From positions 1-48,699 of the forward strand of contig CANQRV010000014.1 in the NCBI GenBank assembly GCA_947626355.1: 48,699 nucleotides of DNA, in the 5' to 3' direction. Positions 7,345-15,849 of this stretch are shown here, piece by piece. A program made the translations under genes and the position numbers. This stretch comes from an uncultured Muribaculaceae bacterium. GTDB taxonomy: Bacteria > Bacteroidota > Bacteroidia > Bacteroidales > Muribaculaceae. The first letter of the stretch is position 1. Each line of letters starts with the position of its first letter. Below the pieces are notes generated by a model. The model worked only from the letters and a program-made list of their open reading frames with translations, was not told where the DNA came from and did not search any database.

Positions 7345-8670
7345 TCAGAGCCCTTTGCCCAGCAGCAGGTCAAGCTCCGAATACGACACCAGGTAGTTGT
7401 AGATGGCCTGGTAGTAGCTCAGCTGCGACGTGGTGTTGGCCAGCTCGCTGTCGCGCAGGTCGAGATATGACGCGGCGCCGATCTCGAAGCTCTTCTGCAT
7501 GATCTCGTAGGCCTTGCCGGCCTGGCGCATGCCTTCGGCCGAAGCCTCGATCTGACGGGCCTCGCGGTTGATGTTGTCGATGGCGAGCTCCACCTGCATG
7601 TTGAGCGTGTTGACGAGGTTCTCGCGCTGGAGGTCAAGCTCTCTGCGCTGCACCTGCGCCTGACGCAGGGAGTAGAGCTTCGAGCCTCCCGAGAAGATGG
7701 GCACCGACAGCGAGAAGCCCACATTGCTGTAAGGGTTGAACTCCTGACCCTTGAAAGGGCTTCCGTTGCTCAGCGACATCCACGCCAGATTGTAGGTGAC
7801 ACCCAAGGTGGGGATCCATGAGAACTTGCGCATCGTCACCGTCTGGTCGAGCATCTTCTTCTGGATGTCGAGACTGCGGAGCTGCGTGTTGTCGCTCAGC
7901 GATGTGTCGGCTCCGAGAGGATAGCCATACATCTCCTGCTGCATCTCGGCCAGTGTGACTGTGGGCTCGATATCGGCGTCGGTCGATATCCCCATGAGCA
8001 CCTTCAGCTGGAGCTTGCACTGCTTGAGCGCTATGTCGGCCTGGAGGAGCTCCGGCTCCACGTTCTTCACCTGCACCGACGAGCGCAGCACGTCGTATTC
8101 CGATGCTGTGCCGGCCTCAAACTGCTTCTCGAAGATCCCGGCGTTGAAGACCGCGATGTCGTAGTTCTGCTGTATCACGGCTTTCGAGGCCACGGCGAGC
8201 AGCAGCGCGTAGTATGCCTTGTTGATGTTGTCCACGAGGTTGAGCCGCGACGCGCGGGCGCTCTCGAGGTTGGCCAGGATCTGGGTGTCGCTGATCTGTA
8301 TCGCCTTCCAGAGGGTGGGGGAGACGAGAGGCATCGAGGCCGAGAAGCCCATGTTCCAGGTGTTGTCGGAGCCCATCTTGAAGCTCTGGCTCTGGCCTCC
8401 CATGTCCATCCTCACCGTCTGCAGCTCTATCGAGCGCTGGTAGGTGGAGGAGAAGTTGATCTGGGGGAACACGGCGGCGAGGGTCTCCTTCTTCGAGTAG
8501 TCCATCCTCTTCACCTCCATGTCGGCGACCCTCACGGTGGGGTTGGTCTGTAGGGCGATGTCGATGCATTCCTGCCGGGAGAGCCTCAGCGTGGTGGCCG
8601 AGGCGGTGCAGATTCCGGCTGCCATGGCGGCGAAGAGCGCCAGCGCATGCATTGTGTGTCTGATTGCCAT
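7345..8670 (-). CDS. TolC-family outer-membrane efflux channel
   Basis: A 441-residue secreted protein. A signal peptide (about residues 1-25, ending CTASA) is followed by two OEP-type coiled-coil repeats with periodic Leu/Ala/Gln pattern and porin strands such as WNMGFSASMPLVSP and NVGFSLSVPIFSGGSK. The C-terminal end YNYLVSYSELDLLLGKGL is typical of TolC-like proteins of this phylum. It forms the outer-membrane exit duct. It starts 14 nt after the tetR stop, so both are probably on one mRNA. Confidence 0.93.
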   Translation of the reverse strand: MAIRHTMHALALFAAMAAGICTASATTLRLSRQECIDIALQTNPTVRVADMEVKRMDYSKKETLAAVFPQINFSSTYQRSIELQTVRMDMGGQSQSFKMGSDNTWNMGFSASMPLVSPTLWKAIQISDTQILANLESARASRLNLVDNINKAYYALLLAVASKAVIQQNYDIAVFNAGIFEKQFEAGTASEYDVLRSSVQVKNVEPELLQADIALKQCKLQLKVLMGISTDADIEPTVTLAEMQQEMYGYPLGADTSLSDNTQLRSLDIQKKMLDQTVTMRKFSWIPTLGVTYNLAWMSLSNGSPFKGQEFNPYSNVGFSLSVPIFSGGSKLYSLRQAQVQRRELDLQRENLVNTLNMQVELAIDNINREARQIEASAEGMRQAGKAYEIMQKSFEIGAASYLDLRDSELANTTSQLSYYQAIYNYLVSYSELDLLLGKGL

Positions 8671-8684
8671 CTTGTGTCTGTTGT

Positions 8685-9356
8685 CTAATCTGATGTGGTG
8701 TGGTCTTGATTTCGGGTCTCAGGGTTGGCGGCGTCAGCCATGCGGCGGTTCCACTCGTCGAGCATGTCGAGGCCGCGGCGCGACGCTATGCTTCGCAGGA
8801 AGGAGTGCGACACGGTGTCGAGGGCGTCGATCAGCGTGATGTCGGCCGGGAAGAATTCCTCCATACGCTTCAGCGACTCCATCTGTACCTCGAAGAGGGC
8901 CAGATAGGCGCGAATGTTGACATTGGGGTCCACCACCCCCTGCTGGATGCCGAGCCGGAGCACGTTCTCAAGCTCCCCGATGCGCCGCTCGCGGTTGCTG
9001 CGGTATTCCTTCTTCAGGTCAATGATCCTGTCGAGGTCGCGGAAGAATGCCACATCCGTCTTGCTCATGAAGTCGCGCTGCAGCTCATAGATCTTCATGA
9101 AGGCAAGCAATACGTTGTCGGCCTCCTTGAAAGCGGCCTCCGCACGCTTGCGGTGCTCATCGAAGATGTAGCGTATGATCTCCGCCACCATCCCGTTTTT
9201 GCTTCCGAAAATCTCATAGAGGGTCCGCTTCGACATCTGAAGGCGCGAGGCCACCATGTCCATGGTGGTGGCCTTCAGGCCGTGGGCCGCCATCTCCGGG
9301 ATGATCCTGGAGAGCAGCGTCTCGTAGTCTTGCGGGGTCATGTCGTTTTTGGTCAT
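8685..9356 (-). CDS. TetR/AcrR-family transcriptional regulator
   Basis: A 223-residue regulator with an N-terminal helix-turn-helix (about residues 25-60, ATTMDMVASRLQMSKRTLYE) and an all-helical ligand-binding C-terminal part. It is the first gene of the efflux operon and is preceded by the promoter box at 9382-9389, which suggests autoregulation and control of the pump genes behind it. No operator palindrome was identified with confidence between promoter and start. Ligand unknown. Confidence 0.9.
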   Translation of the reverse strand: MTKNDMTPQDYETLLSRIIPEMAAHGLKATTMDMVASRLQMSKRTLYEIFGSKNGMVAEIIRYIFDEHRKRAEAAFKEADNVLLAFMKIYELQRDFMSKTDVAFFRDLDRIIDLKKEYRSNRERRIGELENVLRLGIQQGVVDPNVNIRAYLALFEVQMESLKRMEEFFPADITLIDALDTVSHSFLRSIASRRGLDMLDEWNRRMADAANPETRNQDHTTSD

Positions 9357-9381
9357 CGTTTCACGCTGTTCGGTTTGAGCG

Positions 9382-9389
9382 CAAAATTA
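9382..9389 (-). promoter_or_regulatory. -7 box TAATTTTG for the efflux operon
   Basis: The minus strand reads TAATTTTG, a full consensus match, about 25 nt before the tetR ATG. It probably drives tetR and the four efflux genes behind it. Confidence 0.75.
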
Positions 9390-9441
9390 TATAAAATGCC
9401 GCAAAACTGAAAATAAAATATAAGTTTTTTGTCCTAATGCA

Positions 9442-10824
9442 TCAGATTTCAAATATACATACACCTCCCGGGGGGAGCAGGCGCCTCACGGGCCTTGAGC
9501 TGTCGACTCTTCCGGCCGAATTCCCGTCGCCGCAGTCGGCAGGCGTAAGTTCCAGTATTTTATATCCTTCCTTAAATGTCAGGGTGATGTGCTGGGCTTC
9601 CGTCACGTCGTGGCTCACTATGACCAGGAATTCGCGGTCGCCATTGCGCAGGCGTGTCAGCAGCATCCCTTTTCCGCCCTTTTCGGTCCGGGCGCGAAGC
9701 AGCGGCCCTATGCGCTTCTTCATCACCGGGCAGCCGGAATAGATCTCGCCGACATGGGTGGCCTCCATGAGCCGGCTGCCGGCAAACACCTCGTTGTAGC
9801 GCCGTATGCGGTGGTTGACGGTCCTTGCGGCGTCCCACGACGGTGTCTTCTCCCCGTCGAGGTCGATCAGTGCCTGGCCATACTGCTCGCTTTTGGTGTC
9901 GGGACGGTTGCGGTATGTCCAGTAGAGTATCCCCTGTGCGCCGTAGGCCAGCGCGGAGAAGGCCTGGAAGGAGAGGTAGGGCACCGTGGCAACCGGGCGA
10001 AGGTAGTGGCCTACGAGGTATTCCATGCTCTGGATATACATCCAGAAGGCGCCGCCGCGCTCCGAGAGCCGGTTGTAGGTGGCGAGGTCCTCGTAGAAGG
10101 TCTGATAGCCGACATTGACGGGCCCCATCTCGTCGGGGATGGCCGGCAGTGTGGTGCCCTTGATCCTCCGTGTGATGGGATAATGGTCGAAGCTCCAGAG
10201 GGTAGGGCGGAAGTTGCGTTGGAAAGCCGACATAAACTCATCGTAGCTGTGGCCGAGCATGAAGACATTCTCGGGGCTTCCGACGAGATTCACCTGTATG
10301 GGACGGTGGAGCGGGTCGTTGTCGCGGATATAGTTGTAGATGGTCTGAAGGTTGTAGCCGTCTGTCCTGTCGGTGAGTTGGTCGTAGTTCGGCTCGTCTT
10401 TCAGCTGCCAGGCCACGATCGTCGGGTCGTCGCGGAACTCATCGAGATATCTCTTAGCCCATATGGTTCCCGCTTTCGGATCGTGGCCGTTAAGGTTCCA
10501 GAAATAGTTGGCGGCCAGCACGCCGAGACCGGCCTCGCGGGCGTTGGCGAGCGACCGCTTGAATTCATCGAGGCGCTTCGGGATGTCAATGGTGCCTACT
10601 AATGACACCATATTGAAGCCGCAGTCGGCCACCTGCTGCATCAGGGTGTCGGAGGCGAGGGGCTGCCGGTCGCGTAGCACCCCGGTGGCCACAACGGCGA
10701 TTTCCCCATTCACCGGTGCCTTATACGGATACGCCGTCCGAGTCTGTCCTACGGCGGATGAAGCCGCGGCAGCGGCGATGACGGCGGCGCCCAGGCACCG
10801 GAATATGGATGTGACTCTTTTCAT
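9442..10824 (-). CDS. Secreted TIM-barrel glycoside-hydrolase-like protein
   Basis: A 460-residue protein with a cleavable signal peptide (residues 1-26, ending SAVGQ). The central region looks like a clan GH-A type (beta/alpha)8 barrel: GFNMVSLVGT, GLGVLAANYFWN, then TIVAWQLKDEPNYD, where Glu144 after Asp143 is positioned like the acid/base of beta-galactosidase/cellulase-like enzymes. Later LWSFDHYP and GILYWTYRNRP fit barrel strands 6-8, and a beta-rich C-terminal domain follows. The nucleophile is not clear and the family is not assigned, so the substrate is unknown. It lies 70 nt after the solute-binding-domain gene, with no promoter box between, so the two may be co-transcribed. Confidence 0.7.
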   Translation of the reverse strand: MKRVTSIFRCLGAAVIAAAAASSAVGQTRTAYPYKAPVNGEIAVVATGVLRDRQPLASDTLMQQVADCGFNMVSLVGTIDIPKRLDEFKRSLANAREAGLGVLAANYFWNLNGHDPKAGTIWAKRYLDEFRDDPTIVAWQLKDEPNYDQLTDRTDGYNLQTIYNYIRDNDPLHRPIQVNLVGSPENVFMLGHSYDEFMSAFQRNFRPTLWSFDHYPITRRIKGTTLPAIPDEMGPVNVGYQTFYEDLATYNRLSERGGAFWMYIQSMEYLVGHYLRPVATVPYLSFQAFSALAYGAQGILYWTYRNRPDTKSEQYGQALIDLDGEKTPSWDAARTVNHRIRRYNEVFAGSRLMEATHVGEIYSGCPVMKKRIGPLLRARTEKGGKGMLLTRLRNGDREFLVIVSHDVTEAQHITLTFKEGYKILELTPADCGDGNSAGRVDSSRPVRRLLPPGGVCIFEI

Positions 10825-10872
10825 AGTAGTTGTAGCTTTTTGATAGTATTTTCTGGATTATCCCGATGCAGC

Positions 10873-10907
10873 TTTACTCTTTACTCTTTACTCTTCACTC
10901 TTGACTC
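10873..10907. repeat. Heptamer array TTTACTC/TTCACTC/TTGACTC, 5 units
   Basis: Five direct heptamers: TTTACTC three times, TTCACTC, TTGACTC. On the minus strand the array supplies the last codons (..KSQE) and the TGA of the gene ending at 10895. Confidence 0.85.
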
Positions 10908-11746
10908 TTGCGCGAAGCGCCGAAAGCGCCATAGCGCTCCAGCATTTTCCGGTAGCCTTCGGAGCCTTCGTAGCTGTCGAGCCAGGTGTCGATATCATGC
11001 CGGAGGGTGGTGTCGCGCCGGTTGAGCACCCACACCTGAAACTGCGTGAAGCTCATGGGATTGTCGATGTTGAGCTGCGGATAACGCTCCTGCATCGCCA
11101 GCGCCGTCTTCTCGCCGACCACCGCGTAGCGTATCTCTCCCTTCGCCACCTTGATGCAGAGGTATTCCTCGGAGAGTCCCTTCTCCTCCTTCACCTCGAC
11201 ATGCTCTCCGATCTCCTGCGAGAGGTTGAGGAGCCGCTCGGCGGCCGGCGACGACTCGGGGATGTGCACCGTGTCGCCGGCGAGGTGGAGCGCCGAGGTG
11301 GCGCGGAGTGTGCCGTCGGCCTGCGGCAGCTGCACGAGCACCAGCCGGTCGAGATATATGCTGCTCGTGGGTATGAAATGCTTCTTGAGCTGACGGTCGG
11401 AGGGGAGCGAGGCGAGGATGGCGAATCTGCCTTGCGACAGGCGCTGGAGCCCTTCCTCGATGTTGACCACAGGCCAGAACCTCACCGGACGGCCGAGGGC
11501 TGCGCCCATCTGCCGGAGCATGTCGTAATTGATGCCCCCGAGTGTGTCGTCGTGAAGATAGTAGCTAAGCGGCCCGTAGATGATGCCGGCGTCGATGGTG
11601 TCGCCCTGTGAGCCTCCCTGCTCCAGGGCCGGGAGAGTCTTCTGCCGGCAGCTGCGCAGCCCGCCCATCAGCAGGGCTACTCCTCCCAGCAGCAGTATGT
11701 AGATCGCCATGCGCCCGTAGCGCGGCTTCATCATCTTATATCCCAT
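10895..11746 (-). CDS. Membrane-anchored solute-binding (SBP_bac_3-like) protein
   Basis: A 283-residue protein with one N-terminal membrane segment (about residues 14-29, AIYILLLGGVALLMGG) and a periplasmic domain resembling family-3 solute-binding proteins, as in the N-terminal half of MltF: INYDMLRQMGAALGRPVRFWPV, a hinge region, and IRYAVVGEKTALAMQERYPQLNI near the end of the fold. No lytic transglycosylase domain follows, so it could sense or bind amino-acid-like ligands without being an enzyme. The last residues and stop (..KSQE) come from a heptamer repeat. The start is uncertain: Met5 or Met6 (11734/11731) would also keep the membrane helix. Confidence 0.65.
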   Translation of the reverse strand: MGYKMMKPRYGRMAIYILLLGGVALLMGGLRSCRQKTLPALEQGGSQGDTIDAGIIYGPLSYYLHDDTLGGINYDMLRQMGAALGRPVRFWPVVNIEEGLQRLSQGRFAILASLPSDRQLKKHFIPTSSIYLDRLVLVQLPQADGTLRATSALHLAGDTVHIPESSPAAERLLNLSQEIGEHVEVKEEKGLSEEYLCIKVAKGEIRYAVVGEKTALAMQERYPQLNIDNPMSFTQFQVWVLNRRDTTLRHDIDTWLDSYEGSEGYRKMLERYGAFGASRKSQE

Positions 11747-11772
11747 ATCTCACAAATTAATGGATTTTTAAT

Positions 11773-11810
11773 GTAGGGACATGCCTTCGGCATGTTTCAA
11801 TGCCCGTCCT
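11773..11810. repeat. GTAGGGAC-headed palindrome
   Basis: GTAGGG at 11773 is followed by a perfect 7-bp hairpin (11779-11785 with 11789-11795, loop TTC). It lies 3' of the porin gene and could act as its terminator. Similar GTAGGG-headed hairpins occur at 17452-17478, 27566-27594 and 27654-27683. Confidence 0.55.
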
Positions 11811-11828
11811 CATGGATCTGATCACTCG

Positions 11829-13859
11829 TCAGTCGGCGAAATCGATCGATAGCCCGAACTGCAGCTGACGCGGATTGATCGGATAGTCGGGCATCGAGAA
11901 ATAGTCTTTCGAGAACCATCCCTGGTTGAGATGGCTCCAGAGCACGAAAAACCGAACCTTATACAGCTTCGCGGTGAAATAGGCGTTGCAGAGCGGGTAG
12001 TTGCCCACCTTCACCTTATCGTCGCCCCCCTGTACGCGGAAGGCCATCAGGGCCGGCTGGTAGCAGTAGCCGGTGTAGCGGGTGTAGTAGTCGCAGTCTA
12101 CGCCTAATTGTATGTCGAGCACCCGGAATAGTCTGGCGCCGATATACATGTTGCTGTAGATGGCGAGTTTCGGCATCGGCAGCACGTCCTGGTCTGACGA
12201 TGTCTGGTAGGTGATGCGGTTGTTCCAGTTCCAGACGCCGAATCTCAGCTTCTGCTCCAGGGTGGCCGAGAATATCTGCACGCTGCCGCCATGCTGCGTG
12301 GGGAGCGACTGCGGGTTGAAATACACGAGGTTCTGCACGTTCTCGGCCCCGGCGCTCAGGGTGGTGCGTGTCCAGGGTATGGTCAGCTCGCCGCCGAAGC
12401 GCAGCCGGCGCGTCTTGCCGAAGTCGTTGTCCCACACGAAATGGTTGGAGACATAATGCTGGAGCAGGTAGGAGGGCTCGAGGTTGCGGAAGGAGCCGTA
12501 GGCGCTGATCCCCACGGTGTCGCCGAGCATGCGGAAGCGGGTGGTGATGCGCCCGTCGAGGTCGAGGTCGCCCACCACATCGCCTGAGAGGCCGAACTTC
12601 ACGTTGGCCTCGTAGCGTATGGTCGTGCCCATGTCTTTCTGGAGGCGTCCTCCCACCCAGAGCAGGCTCTGGCCCGTAGTCGGCGCCACGTATATTCCTT
12701 CCGGCATCGGGGTGAGCCCGGCGCGGTCATCGTCGGTCAGCTCGTAGGGTGGATAGGCCGTGACCTGCTTGAACTTGCGGTAGCGGTAGGAGACGTAGGC
12801 CGAGAGTCCGAAGGGCACCCATTTGTTGAATCCCTCCATCATCTCCACGCCGAAGGAGTTGGTGAGGTCCCAGTAATAGGTCGACTCGTGGGATCCCTGC
12901 GGGTTGAGGTAGTGGTTGGCCCAGAACTCCTGGCCCTGCGTGGTGTTGGTGTTGATGAATGTGTGTTTGCGGGTGTTGTAGTCTAAGGAGTAGATGAAGC
13001 GCGTCACCGGCACGTAGACGTCGCGCGTCAGTGTGTCGTTGACCACCTCCTCCTTCCAGAATCCCACCTTATAGGCATGTGTCATGAACACCTGCGCCCC
13101 GTTAAGGCGGTTGTGGGTGCCGCTCAGCCGTGTCGGGATGCTCTTCGGCTCTATCTTGTTGACACCCCCCTGAAGCTCGGCAGGGTCGGTGATGTAGAGG
13201 GGGTCGGTGATGCCGCCGTTCTCCTTGTTGAGCGAGTTGAAATGGTTGAAGAAGGCCTGCATCTCGTAGCGCTCGCCGCGGTAGTAGCCGGAGAGGCCGA
13301 AGATGAAGTCCTTGGCCGCCTGGTTCTCGTAGGCTCCCTTCGAATACTGGTAGTCGAGCATGGCGCCGATGCCGATGCGGCGGTTGACGTTGCCGGCGAA
13401 GTCGGTCTGCAGCCGGTCCATATGGTTGAGCTTGTTGCCGCCGAAGCCGTAGGAAAGCACCGTGGTCGGTATGTAGACGTTGTAGAACTTCTGGGTGCTG
13501 AACGAGGGGAGCCAGTGGCGGAGGGCGTCCTCGAAGAAGAACACCGACGGGTCGGGGCGCTGGAGATAGAGCATGTCGATGCCGGGCGCACCCTGATTGC
13601 CGGTGGTGGCGTATGCGTCGGTCACCATCGACGGGATATATCGCCGCTGGAAGTTATATGTGAGGGTATCGAGTGTCGATTCCACGTGGTCGCCAAGAGG
13701 GTAGGTGAGGGTCCAGGCGCTTCCGGGCTTCACCACCGTGGGCTCCTCCTTCTCGCTGCCGGGGTCGCTGCCGCTTCTCTGAGGTCGCTGCTGCCCCTGG
13801 ATGGCTCCGGCGGCGAACCCTGCAAGGGCGATGGCGAGTATAATGCGTTTTGCAAACAT
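11829..13859 (-). CDS. Putative outer-membrane porin (Porin_10-like)
   Basis: A 676-residue beta-barrel protein. A signal peptide (about residues 1-22, ending GAIQGQ) precedes a charged linker, then the family's characteristic opening (WTLTYPLGDHVESTLDTLTYNFQR, FFFEDALRHWLPSF, FYNVYIPTTVLSYGFGGNK). Alternating aromatic/polar strands run to a barrel-type end, LQFGLSIDF. It matches the Bacteroidota putative-porin style of about 650-700 residues. The transported solute is unknown. A near-consensus promoter box ends only 5 nt before the ATG, so the mRNA may be leaderless. Confidence 0.85.
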   Translation of the reverse strand: MFAKRIILAIALAGFAAGAIQGQQRPQRSGSDPGSEKEEPTVVKPGSAWTLTYPLGDHVESTLDTLTYNFQRRYIPSMVTDAYATTGNQGAPGIDMLYLQRPDPSVFFFEDALRHWLPSFSTQKFYNVYIPTTVLSYGFGGNKLNHMDRLQTDFAGNVNRRIGIGAMLDYQYSKGAYENQAAKDFIFGLSGYYRGERYEMQAFFNHFNSLNKENGGITDPLYITDPAELQGGVNKIEPKSIPTRLSGTHNRLNGAQVFMTHAYKVGFWKEEVVNDTLTRDVYVPVTRFIYSLDYNTRKHTFINTNTTQGQEFWANHYLNPQGSHESTYYWDLTNSFGVEMMEGFNKWVPFGLSAYVSYRYRKFKQVTAYPPYELTDDDRAGLTPMPEGIYVAPTTGQSLLWVGGRLQKDMGTTIRYEANVKFGLSGDVVGDLDLDGRITTRFRMLGDTVGISAYGSFRNLEPSYLLQHYVSNHFVWDNDFGKTRRLRFGGELTIPWTRTTLSAGAENVQNLVYFNPQSLPTQHGGSVQIFSATLEQKLRFGVWNWNNRITYQTSSDQDVLPMPKLAIYSNMYIGARLFRVLDIQLGVDCDYYTRYTGYCYQPALMAFRVQGGDDKVKVGNYPLCNAYFTAKLYKVRFFVLWSHLNQGWFSKDYFSMPDYPINPRQLQFGLSIDFAD

Positions 13860-13863
13860 GACG

Positions 13864-13871
13864 CGAAGTTA
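13864..13871 (-). promoter_or_regulatory. Possible -7 box TAACTTCG of the porin gene (leaderless start)
   Basis: The minus strand reads TAACTTCG, one mismatch from TAnnTTTG, with TTTT 19 nt upstream at the -33 position. It lies 4 nt before the porin ATG, which would place the transcript start at or next to the first base of the start codon. Confidence 0.4.
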
Positions 13872-14097
13872 GCAATTTATCCTGTAATAAAAAAGAATAG
13901 GACGTGGTTTCACAATCACGCCCTATGGTAGCATTAATTCTAATACCATGAATAAAACACAGTGCAAATACAATAATCGTACTATTATAACGTCATGGTG
14001 GTTGAATTGTTTTCGCGAATTGCGTTTTTTTTCAAAATTTTTCAAATTTTTGAGAAACAGTTGCCTCATCCCACCTCTTGATGGAGAAACAAGGAAA

Positions 14098-15567
14098 CTA
14101 TCTCACGACGATTTTCGCAGATTTACCGTTAGCGGTGCGGATGATGTAGAGGCCCTTCGGCAGAGCGTCGCCGACTTCTCCGAAACGCAGCCGGCTTGCG
14201 ACTGTGGCGCCGGAGAGGGAATATGCCTCGCATAGCTCGTCATCCCTGATGGTCATGTCATCACCGATTTCATCGACTCCAACAGGTAAATCCTCAATAA
14301 TCGGCCCCATGAGCTTCCAGGGTGAATCCAGATATGCCTGGGCGCAGCCGGGACGCACATGCACGTTGACCTTGCCCCGCATATCATCGCCGCTGCTGTA
14401 ATTGTTAAGCCCTAAAGGATTGGCGCCATCAATGTCCGGAGGAGTCTCACATGGAGAATAGATATCCGCGATATCATAGCATTTCGAGAATATACTTCCG
14501 ATGCGTTCGACATCGTTGCCGATAGTTACGTTGGCAACCGTCGATTGATTAAACAGATCATTGGGAAGTATCCTGACTCCATCCGGCAGTCTAAGGGTTG
14601 AAGTCATTATACCAGCAAAAGCTTCTTTATCAAGACTCACAAGGCTTTCAGGTAAAGATACTTCTATCGCAGTCCCCGAAAACGCTTCAACGCCTATTTT
14701 TGTAACTCCCTCCGGAATTTCCAGAAATCTGAGATTCCGGCACACCTTGAACATTCCCGCGTTGATACACGTAAGATTCTTTGGAAGGGTGATGGACGTA
14801 AAAAGGCTGAGCGCAAAACAGTCATCACCTATATGAGTGACGCTTTCTGGAATACGTAGCTCGGACTCTATGGTTGTGCGCTGAAGACAGCGGTCTCCTA
14901 AATATTCCAACGACTCAGGAAGTTCAATCTCCTTGAGAGTCGCGCAGTCGAAAGCATTGTTACCAGCCTTTTTCAAGGTATTCGGCAGGTTTAAACGCTC
15001 TATGCCAGTGTCAAGAAAACTGGTCTTTATTTCTTCCACTCCCTCGTGAATGGTATATTCCAAAGGATTCCCAGACATAAGATGCTCCTATACCCATTTG
15101 CGCGGAAAAAGCCACAGCACCTTCTCGTCTTTAGAATAAAGCACGCCCCCTTTCGACATAAAAGAAGGGTTGGCTTCATCAACCGTCACTGTCCGCAGAT
15201 CAAACATATTGGAAAAAGAATCATCACAGGCCCCGACTACCGTTTCAGGAAGGTGAAGTGAGTCAGCGTACGTCTGGACAAACGCGCGGGGCCCAATACT
15301 CGTGACCTTGTAACTGCAACCTTCGTATTCCACGTAAGGGGGAATCACCACATCGCCGGAATACAATTCCTGATCGCCCCAATCGTCCCTGACGGATTCC
15401 CAGACTGTAGCGGTCATGTCGGAATCATCCAGCATGAAACGCATCTCGTCGATCTCAACCGGGTAGTCACACTTTGCCGAAACCGATAGCGACAACGAGA
15501 CTATGAAAACAGTCCCGGCAAGAATAGCTGCCGCTTTCATTAGATTTCTGTTCATTCTCATATCCAT
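14098..15567 (-). pseudogene. BspA-like leucine-rich-repeat protein with type IX sorting tail, split by an in-frame TAG
   Basis: The frame from ATG 15567 (or 15561/15555) encodes a signal peptide, an N-terminal domain and LRR_5 repeats. It stops at TAG 15090-15088 right after LFPRKWV, then continues in the same frame (E-H-L-M-S-G-N..) through about eight LRR_5 repeats to 14098. The C-terminus (EAYSLSGATVASRLRF.., LPKGLYIIRTANGKSAKIVVR) resembles a T9SS type A sorting domain. Intact relatives read straight through ..WFPRKWV..YTIPEGV... In principle the second half could start at Met 15078, but it would lack a signal peptide. The 5' start is fixed by the promoter box at 15595-15602; the longer frame from 15678 would start upstream of it. 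Base composition is poorer in GC than the neighbours, which suggests acquisition. Confidence 0.8.
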
Positions 15568-15594
15568 TTGCCTATGCGTTGTTAAGATTGTTTG

Positions 15595-15602
15595 CAAATA
15601 TA
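15595..15602 (-). promoter_or_regulatory. -7 box TATATTTG for the LRR gene
   Basis: Full match to TAnnTTTG on the minus strand, about 27 nt before the ATG at 15567. It lies inside repeat copy 2, at the same relative place as the box at 87-94. Confidence 0.7.
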
Positions 15603-15717
15603 ATGATAAAGGCAATAGGCTGCTTGGCCTTTGAATACCGCAATGCAATGAATTAACATTGGTTGACATTGAAAGCATGACCCTTACAGCGAATCCATAA
15701 CCTCTCTAAAAGCGGCA

Positions 15718-15766
15718 GTTGCCGCCGGGCTGCCGTCTTGAATCCGGACGGCAGCACGGCAGCAAC
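15718..15766 (-). terminator. Long hairpin, 21-bp stem, in repeat copy 2
   Basis: Positions 15718-15738 pair with 15746-15766 with two mismatches and one G.T pair around the loop TGAATCC, as in copy 1. It lies about 85 nt downstream of the DUF4301 stop and could end that transcript; there is no T run. Confidence 0.5.
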
Positions 15767-15792
15767 AGTATATATTCCGCAGTCTAATCGAC

Positions 15793-15843
15793 CGGGGGCT
15801 AATGCAAATCGGGGGCTAATGCAAATCGGGGGCTAATACAAAT
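15793..15843. repeat. 17-bp tandem repeat, three copies
   Basis: CGGGGGCTAATGCAAAT occurs twice exactly and a third time with one change (TACAAAT). The array ends 6 nt before the DUF4301 stop codon. It is a small variable-number repeat. Confidence 0.9.
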
Positions 15844-15849
15844 AAAGTA

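Larger units (their letters stand above)
15593..15778 (-). repeat. Dispersed ~185-nt repeat, copy 2
   Basis: This copy is homologous to 85-275: the same order of promoter box, GGCCTTTGAATA.CGCAATG block, hairpin with loop TGAATCC and CAACAGTATAT. The two copies differ by scattered substitutions and small length changes, so the duplication is not recent. It lies between the 3' end of the DUF4301 gene and the LRR gene, both leftward. Confidence 0.65.

Noticed and set aside
13948..14235. 95-residue plus-strand frame between the porin and the LRR gene
   Set aside because: Its second half is antisense to the LRR gene and there is no promoter box or recognisable motif. The 238-nt gap 13860-14097 shows only AT-rich runs.
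15568..15678. N-terminal extension of the LRR gene to 15678
   Set aside because: The promoter box at 15595-15602 lies inside it, and a signal peptide appears only after the Mets at 15567-15555.
15718..15843. CRISPR array
   Set aside because: The repeats here are a hairpin and an uninterrupted 17-bp tandem; there are no regular spacers and no cas genes anywhere in the window.
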